DNA from: Gammaproteobacteria bacterium
Lineage (GTDB): Bacteria; Pseudomonadota; Gammaproteobacteria; Pseudomonadales; Pseudohongiellaceae
DNA: 64,000 nucleotides
Direction of reading: 5' to 3'
Assembly (NCBI GenBank): GCA_947457195.1
Contig: CANGUU010000001.1
Location: 124,001 to 188,000, forward strand
A model generated the notes under the pieces. The model saw only the letters and a program-made list of their open reading frames with translations. It was not told the origin of the DNA and ran no database searches. Below are positions 58,026 to 64,000 of this stretch, in pieces. The stretch's first letter is position 1. Each line of letters begins with the position of its first letter. Made by a program: the position numbers and the translations under genes.

Positions 58026-58556
58026 ATGCTTATCCCGGCTTTTTGCCGCCACTTTCTGACCAGCCTGCTGATGGCATCTGGGCTGACAGGTTGCCACGGC
58101 GGCTACACCTACACCTTCAATGATTCGGTGGTCTACAACCCTGCCGACAATCGTCGGCCCAACACGGGGCTACTGCGCGATGCCTCGCTGCAGGCCTGCC
58201 TCAACCAGTACCTTGGTGGACCGAGTGCACCCACCAGTCTTGGAGAGATCACCTTGCTGGCCTGCCCGGCCAGCGGGGTCGAAAGTCTTGCTGGCATAGA
58301 GATTTTGGCCGGACTCGAGCAACTCGAAATCAGCGACAATCGCGTAGGTGATCTTGGTCCTCTGCGCAGTTTGCGCAATCTGCGCGTCCTTGGCGTCCGC
58401 AACAACTCCCTGACCGATGTCAGCATGTTGAGTGATCTACCCCTCCTCCGCTTCATCTCGCTGCAGGGGAACGATGCACTGCCTTGCAGTCAGATCGCAT
58501 CGCTGCGAGAGCGGCTCGGCAATACGCTGGGAGCACCGGTGCAGTGCAGGGACTGA
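58026..58556 (+). CDS. Putative lipoprotein with leucine-rich repeats
   Basis: 176 residues. The N-terminus is a lipoprotein signal with lipobox LTGC (Cys at 23). The mature protein has a Cys-containing segment (ACLNQYLGG) and then about three leucine-rich repeats of roughly 22 residues (LAGIEILAGLEQLEISDNRVGDL, LRSLRNLRVLGVRNNSLTDV, LSDLPLLRFISLQGND), capped by a Cys-containing end. This resembles internalin-like or LRR_4 proteins. Probably membrane-anchored and protein-binding. Function unknown; no neighbour suggests one. Confidence 0.75.
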   Translation: MLIPAFCRHFLTSLLMASGLTGCHGGYTYTFNDSVVYNPADNRRPNTGLLRDASLQACLNQYLGGPSAPTSLGEITLLACPASGVESLAGIEILAGLEQLEISDNRVGDLGPLRSLRNLRVLGVRNNSLTDVSMLSDLPLLRFISLQGNDALPCSQIASLRERLGNTLGAPVQCRD

Positions 58557-58569
58557 GCCGCACCAAGAC

Positions 58570-59199
58570 TTACTGCAGAGTGTAGTCTGCCGCGGGGACG
58601 CCACTGTGGAAACGGAACGCCGGATCCTCTCCGAGGACCAGCTGCTGCTCGAGTTCCGCGAAGAAGGCCACTCTCGGCGTCAGATCTTCGTCCGTATAGA
58701 GTCGGGCAAGCTCCAGATAATCGGCAAAATGCCTTGCCTCGGAGCGTAGCAGTGATTGATAGAACTTACCGAGTACTGGATCAAGCAACGGAGCCAGCCT
58801 GGCGAAGCGCTCGCAGGATCGCGCCTCGACGAAGGCACCGACCAGCATCAGATCGACCAGTCTCTCTGGCTCCCGGCTGCGCAAGTGGTCACGCAGGCCA
58901 CCGGCATAGCGCGCAGGACCAAGGTGTCGATAAGGGATCCCACGTGACTGCAGCAGCCCTACCACCTGCTCGAAGTGCAGCAATTCCTCCCGCGCCAGCT
59001 GTGACATCTTCTGCAGCAACTCGGGACGATCGACATAGCGGTACATCAAATTCATCGCGGTCGCGGCGGCCTTCTTTTCACAGTTGGCATGGTCTACCAG
59101 CAGGGTAGGAATTTCCCGGACGGCCACATCCAACCAAGCCGCAGGGGTTTCACAGAGGAGTAAGGTGTGGGGCGCAGCCGGTTCACGCACTGCTGTCAC
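58570..59199 (-). CDS. miaE: tRNA 2-methylthio-N6-isopentenyl adenosine hydroxylase
   Basis: 209-residue di-iron ferritin-like monooxygenase that hydroxylates ms2i6A at position 37 of tRNAs to ms2io6A. Iron ligands are in DHANCEKKAA, REELLHFEQV and SEARHFADY, with a further Glu in the VGAFVEARSCERF helix. The length matches the family. Its start overlaps the 3' end of rmuC by 17 nt on the same strand. Confidence 0.92.
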   Translation of the reverse strand: MTAVREPAAPHTLLLCETPAAWLDVAVREIPTLLVDHANCEKKAAATAMNLMYRYVDRPELLQKMSQLAREELLHFEQVVGLLQSRGIPYRHLGPARYAGGLRDHLRSREPERLVDLMLVGAFVEARSCERFARLAPLLDPVLGKFYQSLLRSEARHFADYLELARLYTDEDLTPRVAFFAELEQQLVLGEDPAFRFHSGVPAADYTLQ

Positions 59200-60529
59200 C
59201 CGTGGGCAACATATCTTCGTCGTCGTCAGTATCGGGCAGCTGTTTGCTGGTTCTCGCCCCCAGCTTCTTCAGTTTTTCCACTCGCGTCAGCAGGCTCCCG
59301 CGGCCGCCATACACTTTGTTGCGTGCAGCATTCCATTCATTCTGTGCCTGACCAAGGCGGTCGCCGACCTTGTCGAGATCCTGCAAGAGTGCGGCAAATT
59401 TGTCGTAGAGCTTGCCCGCCTGATCGGCGATCTCCCGGGCATTCTTGCTCTGATACTCGTAGCGCCAGATGTTATGGATGGTGCGCAAGGTCGCCAACAA
59501 GGTCGACGGACCGACCAGAATGATGTTGTGCTGGAACGCTTCGGTGAAGAGTCCTTCCTCATGTTGTATGGCCACGGTGAAGGCTGCCTCGACCGGCAGG
59601 AACAGCAGTACATAATCGAGCGTACGCAGACCCGCAAGGCCCTGATAGTTTTTGCCAGTGAGGTTGCGGATATGGCTGCGGATAGACGCGATATGCTGCC
59701 GCAGGAATTCGGCCCGCTGGTCCTCATCGCTGGCACTGAAATACGCTTCGTAGGCAGTCAATGACACTTTGGAATCAATCACGACGTCCTTGGACTCGGG
59801 CAGGTGCACGACCACGTCGGGTTGTCCCCGTCTGCCCTCGTCATCCTTGAGGCTGACCTGTAGCTCATACTCCCGGCCACGTTCCAAGCCGGAGCGCTCC
59901 AGTACCCTCTCGAGAATCACTTCCCCCCAGGTGCCCTGAGTTTTGCTTTCTCCCTTGAGGGCGGCGCTGAGCCGGTTCGCGTCCGCGCTGATGCGGCTGT
60001 TGAGCTCCTGAAGATTACGCACCTCCTTTTCAAGCGAGAATCGCTGTTGCGCCTCTTTGTCGTAGGTGTCGTCCACCTTCTTCTCGAAGGCCTGCAACTT
60101 TTCACCAAGGGGGGCCAGTAACTGGGAAAGCTGTTGTTGGCTGGTTTCACCAAGACTTTTACCTTTCTGCTCAAGAATATCCGAGGCTAGTTGCTTGAAC
60201 TGCAGCGACATCTGCTCCCGGGCTTCCTGCAACAGCATCAGCTTCTCCTGCTGCGCTAAGCGCTCACTCTCCCGCTGGGTCTCCAGACGCGCCTGCTGTT
60301 CGCGAAGGTCGCTCCACTGTCGTTGCACGCTCTGCAGTTCAATTCGCAAGGACTCACCTTCACGCAAGGCGAGCGTCAGGGACGTTTCCGCGGACGCCAG
60401 ACGGGCAGCCTGCGACAGCGCTTCGCTGCGTGCACGGCCCAATTCACGGCTGTTGCGCAGCAGCCAGCCAAGGGCGGCTGCCAAGAGCAGTAACAGCACA
60501 CCTATCTGCAGCCACAGCAGGGTCTCCAC
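59183..60529 (-). CDS. rmuC: DNA recombination protein RmuC
   Basis: 448 residues. One N-terminal transmembrane helix (WLQIGVLLLLLAAALGWLL) is followed by a long coiled coil (about 30-185) and the RmuC nuclease-like domain (EVILERVLERSGLERGREYE, PDVVVHLPESKDVVIDSKVSL, DYVLLFLPVEAAF). RmuC limits DNA rearrangements at inverted repeats in E. coli; the biochemical role is unclear. It lies 13 nt from purC and overlaps miaE. Confidence 0.93.
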   Translation of the reverse strand: METLLWLQIGVLLLLLAAALGWLLRNSRELGRARSEALSQAARLASAETSLTLALREGESLRIELQSVQRQWSDLREQQARLETQRESERLAQQEKLMLLQEAREQMSLQFKQLASDILEQKGKSLGETSQQQLSQLLAPLGEKLQAFEKKVDDTYDKEAQQRFSLEKEVRNLQELNSRISADANRLSAALKGESKTQGTWGEVILERVLERSGLERGREYELQVSLKDDEGRRGQPDVVVHLPESKDVVIDSKVSLTAYEAYFSASDEDQRAEFLRQHIASIRSHIRNLTGKNYQGLAGLRTLDYVLLFLPVEAAFTVAIQHEEGLFTEAFQHNIILVGPSTLLATLRTIHNIWRYEYQSKNAREIADQAGKLYDKFAALLQDLDKVGDRLGQAQNEWNAARNKVYGGRGSLLTRVEKLKKLGARTSKQLPDTDDDEDMLPTGDSSA

Positions 60530-60542
60530 GGAGAGTCCGTAT

Positions 60543-61256
60543 TCAGTCGAATTTCATGCCAAGTCGTGCGCCGACTTCCTTATAGGACTCGATGACAGAG
60601 CCCAGATCCTGACGGAAGCGGTCCTTGTCCATCTTCTTGCGCGTGGTCGCATCCCAGATACGGCAGCCATCCGGACTGAACTCGTCGCCCAGCAGCAGTT
60701 CACCCTTGTGCATGCCGAACTCCAGCTTGTAGTCCACCAGCAGTAGACCTGCATCAGCAAACAGCTGCTTGAGAACGGCATTGACGCGGAAGCTCAGCTC
60801 CTTCATGGCGACGATCTGTGCAGCCGTGGCCCAGCCGAAGGAAATGATGTGGTAGTCATTGATCATCGGGTCATGCAGCGCATCGTTCTTGAGGAAGAAC
60901 TCGAACGTGGGAGGATTGAGCTCGGTGCCTTCAATCACCGCGTAGCGACGACAAATACTGCCAGCCGCCAGATTCCGCACAACGCACTCTACCGGGATCA
61001 TGTCGAGCCGGTGGACCAGCGAATCCGTGTCACTGAGCAGCCGAACGAAATGCGAGCGAATACCCGCCGTGCCCAGCTTCTCCATGATGAAGGCATTGAA
61101 GAGGTTGTTGACGCGACCCTTGTCGGTCAGTTTCTCCACCTTCTTACCATCGAAGGCCGAGGTATCGTTGCGATAGTGCATGACGAAGAGATCCGGATCA
61201 TCGGTCCGGAACACGCTCTTCGCCTTGCCTTTGTAGATCTCTTCACGCTTTTCCAT
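60543..61256 (-). CDS. purC: Phosphoribosylaminoimidazole-succinocarboxamide synthase
   Basis: 237-residue enzyme joining aspartate to CAIR in purine synthesis. The N-terminal [37 protein letters not shown] and [30 protein letters not shown] are hallmark segments. The ATG at 61256 (MEKREEIY) is the usual start. It is the same pathway as the PurM-like domain at 5350, but far away; the ordinary purM must be elsewhere. It lies 50 nt downstream of bamC. Confidence 0.97.
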   Translation of the reverse strand: MEKREEIYKGKAKSVFRTDDPDLFVMHYRNDTSAFDGKKVEKLTDKGRVNNLFNAFIMEKLGTAGIRSHFVRLLSDTDSLVHRLDMIPVECVVRNLAAGSICRRYAVIEGTELNPPTFEFFLKNDALHDPMINDYHIISFGWATAAQIVAMKELSFRVNAVLKQLFADAGLLLVDYKLEFGMHKGELLLGDEFSPDGCRIWDATTRKKMDKDRFRQDLGSVIESYKEVGARLGMKFD

Positions 61257-61306
61257 GCAAAACTCCAACGGCATAGGGGGATGTGCCAGAATGTGGCGCA
61301 GCCACG

Positions 61307-62449
61307 TCAGGCAATGGTATTGCGCAGCATTTCCAGCAGGCTGTTGCCGACTTCCTGACCCTCTGGATCTTGGGGGTCGGGTGTGGCAAGGACCTCGACG
61401 GCATCGCCCGTGCGCAACAACTGCAGGTGGAGGGCATGGCCACCCTCGTTGCCATCCCGTCCCAGCAAACCGTAGAGGGTCACCAGATTGTGGAAGAATC
61501 CTGGCTCCTCCTCACTGCCGGTACCCTGCTGCCCCGGAACGTAAACCAGATCGAAGGCTCCCTGATTGATGTCCTGGGCTACCACCTGGACTCCAGCACG
61601 TTGCAGGGCGCGACCCAAGGCGGCCCAGCACCGGTTGTAGTCAGCTTCCAGTCGCAGAACCTGCGATCCAGCCGGAGTCTGTAGCAAGGACGCCTTGCCC
61701 GTACTGTCGATGTTGCCGGCAAGCAAGGAGACCGAAGAGGCCTGGTAGAGGTTGGCCACATCGGCGAGGTAACTGGACAGGGAGCTCAGCACCGTGAACT
61801 CTGTTTCCGGGTTCATGGAGCTGGCCGGAAACGGTCTCTGCACGATGACGGGAGTCGCCTGGGGAGCATCCATGTGCAACAGACGTATTTCTGCGCTGTT
61901 GTCCTGGAACCCGGTGTCAACGGTGACCCGGAACTTTTCTTGGGTGACCACGTTGCCGTCCAGCGTGAACCAGCCTGTCTCCATAACGCCGGTCGTGGGA
62001 TTCTCTGTGGTGATCACCACGTTGTTCTCCCGCCAATAGTCGCGAATGCGGGGCCATACCTGACTGGGACTGACATCCACGATGATCCAGCTGCGATTGT
62101 CCATCCGCTGGATTACCACCTCGCGGTCGGAACGCCCCTCGATGGGTCGCGGGCGAGGTGGATCAAGGAAAGCCTGCTCCGGCGTCGCAGGCGGCAAGTC
62201 CGGAATGACCAGCAGATCGTCGATCACGAAGCTGTCGAGGGAAGCAGGAATACTGGTCCGGGGAATTGTTGCGGCCTTCAGGTAGTCGCCTTTGCGGTCC
62301 CGGAACATGCCGTTTTCACCCGTGAGTTTGTCCATGCCAGGCACCTTCACGTCCGGGATATCAGGCAACATCGAACAGCCAGCCAGACCACCCAACAGCA
62401 ATAGGATGGCGAACCCGGAGCAAGACCAGCGGTAACTGCGATGCTTCAT
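61307..62449 (-). CDS. bamC: Outer membrane assembly lipoprotein BamC
   Basis: 380-residue lipoprotein of the BAM complex, which inserts beta-barrel proteins into the outer membrane. The signal peptide ends at lipobox LAGC. The mature N-terminus is the unstructured, proline-rich BamD-binding lasso (DIPDVKV through PPATPEQ). It is followed by two helix-grip domains ([40 protein letters not shown]). The start overlaps the dapA stop in an ATGA, as is typical of the dapA-bamC pair. Confidence 0.93.
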   Translation of the reverse strand: MKHRSYRWSCSGFAILLLLGGLAGCSMLPDIPDVKVPGMDKLTGENGMFRDRKGDYLKAATIPRTSIPASLDSFVIDDLLVIPDLPPATPEQAFLDPPRPRPIEGRSDREVVIQRMDNRSWIIVDVSPSQVWPRIRDYWRENNVVITTENPTTGVMETGWFTLDGNVVTQEKFRVTVDTGFQDNSAEIRLLHMDAPQATPVIVQRPFPASSMNPETEFTVLSSLSSYLADVANLYQASSVSLLAGNIDSTGKASLLQTPAGSQVLRLEADYNRCWAALGRALQRAGVQVVAQDINQGAFDLVYVPGQQGTGSEEEPGFFHNLVTLYGLLGRDGNEGGHALHLQLLRTGDAVEVLATPDPQDPEGQEVGNSLLEMLRNTIA

Positions 62450-63351
62450 AAAACCCCACAAGCTTCGAGGGTGCCGCGCAACCTGGACTGCAGAGCGACA
62501 TCAAGTTCCACGAGTGGCAGACGCAGGGTGTCTCCGATCCGTCCAGTTCGAGCCAGCGCCCACTTGACCGGAACCGGATTGCCCTCAAGGAAGAGGTCGC
62601 GGTGTAAGGCGGCCAGACTTTCGTTGAGCCGACGGGCTTCCGCGGCCAGCGTACTCGCCTGCTCTCCCTGACTTTTTGCGGCCTGCAGACCAAGGCTGCA
62701 GATGCGCGCCATCTGAGCGGGCAACACATTGGCGGTCACGGAAATGTTGCCCCTTGCCCCGAGCAGGATCAGTTCGAGGGCCGTGGCATCGTCGCCGGAA
62801 TAGACCGCAAAGTCTGCCGGCTTTCGGGCCAGTATTTCCTGACCCCGTGCCAAGTTGCCCGTGGCTTCCTTGATGCCGACGATGTTCGGCACACGGGCAA
62901 GTTCCAGTACGGTCGCGGGCAGCATGTCGCAGGCTGTGCGTGCAGGAACGTTGTAGAGGATCTGGGGAATGTTCACGGACTCGGCAATTCGCACATGATG
63001 GGCGATGAGTCCCCGCTGGCTCGGCTTGTTGTAGTACGGCGTCACCAGTAAACAGGCATCGGCCCCGGCCTCTTTTGCGGCTTGGGTGAGCTCTACGGCT
63101 TCACTGGTCGAATTGGCCCCGGTCCCGGCGATGATGGGCACCCGCCCGCCGGCTACCTGCACGGTCTGGCGGATGACATCACAGTGCTCTTCAACGCTCA
63201 GCGTCGCAGACTCCCCGGTGGTACCGACGGCCACTATCGCGTTGGTGCCGCTGGCAATATGCCAGTCGACGAGTCTTGCCAGGGCGGCATAGTCCACGGA
63301 CCCATCGGAGACCATGGGGGTCACCAGGGCGACGATACTGCCTTCAATCAT
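62446..63351 (-). CDS. dapA: 4-hydroxy-tetrahydrodipicolinate synthase
   Basis: 301-residue enzyme condensing pyruvate with aspartate semialdehyde, the first step of lysine and diaminopimelate synthesis. The Schiff-base Lys161 (GIKEATG), Tyr133 (LYNVPART) and the GTTGES loop near residue 43 are in place. The ATG at 63351 begins MIEGSIVALVTPM; the frame stays open further upstream without a family match. Heads the dapA-bamC-purC order. Confidence 0.97.
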   Translation of the reverse strand: MIEGSIVALVTPMVSDGSVDYAALARLVDWHIASGTNAIVAVGTTGESATLSVEEHCDVIRQTVQVAGGRVPIIAGTGANSTSEAVELTQAAKEAGADACLLVTPYYNKPSQRGLIAHHVRIAESVNIPQILYNVPARTACDMLPATVLELARVPNIVGIKEATGNLARGQEILARKPADFAVYSGDDATALELILLGARGNISVTANVLPAQMARICSLGLQAAKSQGEQASTLAAEARRLNESLAALHRDLFLEGNPVPVKWALARTGRIGDTLRLPLVELDVALQSRLRGTLEACGVL

Positions 63352-63502
63352 GCCAACCTCGATTGGATTGTTCGCGTTGTAGCCGCGGCGGCCACGGAAT
63401 TGCAGCAAGGGGCCGGGCGGGCGGCGTCTGGCGCCGTATGTGGCCGGCGATTCTAGCGCATGCCGGTGGGCTTGGCACGGTTAGTGACCCAGGGACAAGC
63501 AG

Positions 63503-63739
63503 TCAGGACTTCTGCAGGACGAAACGGTAAACGCCATCAACCTGTTCAGCTTGCAGCAAGCGGTTTCCGCTCTGTTCGGCGAACACCCGAAAATCCCGCT
63601 CTGCCGCCGGATCGGTAGCCAGCACGCGAAGAACTGCACCAGCAGCCAGCCGATTCAATGCCTGCTTCGTCTTCAATAGAGGCATGGGGCAGGTCAGCCC
63701 CGAGAGATCGAGTTCAAGCGAAATTTCAGGCGTCATCAT
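63503..63739 (-). CDS. TusA/SirA-family sulfur carrier protein
   Basis: 78 residues with the persulfide-carrying motif SGLTCPMPLLKTKQALNRL (Cys17), then the VLRVLATDPAAERDFRVF strand typical of TusA/SirA/YedF proteins. It probably relays sulfur for tRNA thiolation or molybdenum-cofactor enzymes; MnmC acts on such thiolated tRNAs. Divergent from the partial protease gene on the right edge. Confidence 0.85.
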   Translation of the reverse strand: MMTPEISLELDLSGLTCPMPLLKTKQALNRLAAGAVLRVLATDPAAERDFRVFAEQSGNRLLQAEQVDGVYRFVLQKS

Positions 63740-63776
63740 GCCGTCGATTCTAGCAACCCAAACTGGAAAAACCGAG

Positions 63777-63803
63777 TTACCACCCCCAGTAATCAGTTAT
63801 GAT
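63777..63803 (+). promoter_or_regulatory. Candidate promoter of the BepA-like gene
   Basis: TTACCA, 15-nt spacer, TATGAT, about 35 nt upstream of the ATG at 63839. The spacing is short, so the match is moderate. Confidence 0.35.
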
Positions 63804-63838
63804 TCCAGCAATTTCGCGTTCAAGACGCTACGGATCCG

Positions 63839-64000
63839 ATGCACAGACCCGACCGAACACGCAAGTTACTGCTGCTCGCCTGCGCCCTGGCAGCGGCTTT
63901 GGCGGTGCCGGTATTGGCCCAGGTCAACCTGCCAGTCCTTGGCGACAGCGTTTCTGGTACGGTCTCCTCGCAGGATGAATACAACTTTGGCCGTGAGTTT
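63839..64000 (+). CDS. BepA-like M48 metalloprotease (partial)
   Basis: First 54 codons of an exported protein, running off the right edge. A signal peptide (RTRKLLLLACALAAALAVPVLAQ) is followed by VNLPVLGDSVSGTVSSQDEYNFGREF, which fits the start of the BepA/YfgC-type M48 protease, a periplasmic chaperone-protease for the BAM complex. The catalytic HEXXH lies outside the window, so this rests on the N-terminus and on the neighbouring tusA-dapA-bamC order that I recall from Pseudomonas. Confidence 0.65.
   Translation, partial: MHRPDRTRKLLLLACALAAALAVPVLAQVNLPVLGDSVSGTVSSQDEYNFGREF

Overview
This is a GC-rich window of a gammaproteobacterial chromosome that is mostly housekeeping, with a few accessory stretches. 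The assignment rests on gene content and order: the lpxH-ppiB-glnS-cysS-tRNA block, prfB-lysS with the classical RF2 frameshift site, dapA-bamC-purC, and nadK-rhomboid-YeaC-DUF2797-pepN are all arranged as I recall them in Pseudomonas and related orders. Abundant TonB receptors and a carotenoid oxygenase suggest a free-living aquatic or marine lineage, perhaps Cellvibrionales/Halieaceae-like. That last point is inference.

Layout. 1-5259: 5' part of rsmJ (minus), a spinster-like MFS transporter, an isoquinoline-oxidoreductase-like molybdenum hydroxylase pair and a YecA/UPF0149 protein. 5314-11788 is the most unusual part. A GntR-type DNA-binding domain is fused to a Bacteroidetes-style AIR synthase (PurM) domain, with a perfect GntR-like palindrome just upstream. 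It is followed by a minimal split NRPS-like set: an adenylation-carrier protein facing a carrier-condensation protein and a stand-alone AMP ligase. 11908-12471 is the stump of a sensor histidine kinase, next to a TonB receptor (12674-15253). 15456-20283: tRNA-Ser, a nitroreductase, queF, a yadGH ABC exporter, a dimeric dUTPase, and a tRNA-Pro/Arg/His operon. 20371-28388: cysS, glnS, ppiB, lpxH and a heterodimeric ABC exporter pair. 28567-34790: methylmalonate-semialdehyde dehydrogenase, carotenoid oxygenase, a DUF1289 protein and acnB.

34836-40145 is a minus-strand unit made of a TonB receptor, a di-heme cytochrome and an OmpA-like periplasmic protein. 40353-49411: YebC/YeeN-like protein, an AAHS-type MFS transporter, pepN, DUF2797, YeaC, rhomboid, nadK, a PLP-dependent deaminase-like protein and a glycine-zipper lipoprotein. 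49641-63839 onward: a tRNA-Val/Asp operon, queD, ung, lysS, prfB, mnmC, an M18 peptidase, an FKBP isomerase, an LRR lipoprotein, miaE, rmuC, purC, bamC, dapA, a TusA-like protein and the first 54 codons of a BepA-like protease.

RNA modification is a recurring theme: rsmJ, queF, queD, mnmC and miaE are all here, and the tRNA-His and tRNA-Asp genes encode queuosine-substrate tRNAs. Three tRNA operons carry near-consensus sigma-70 promoters with GC-rich discriminators. No CRISPR array, insertion sequence, prophage or integrase was seen.
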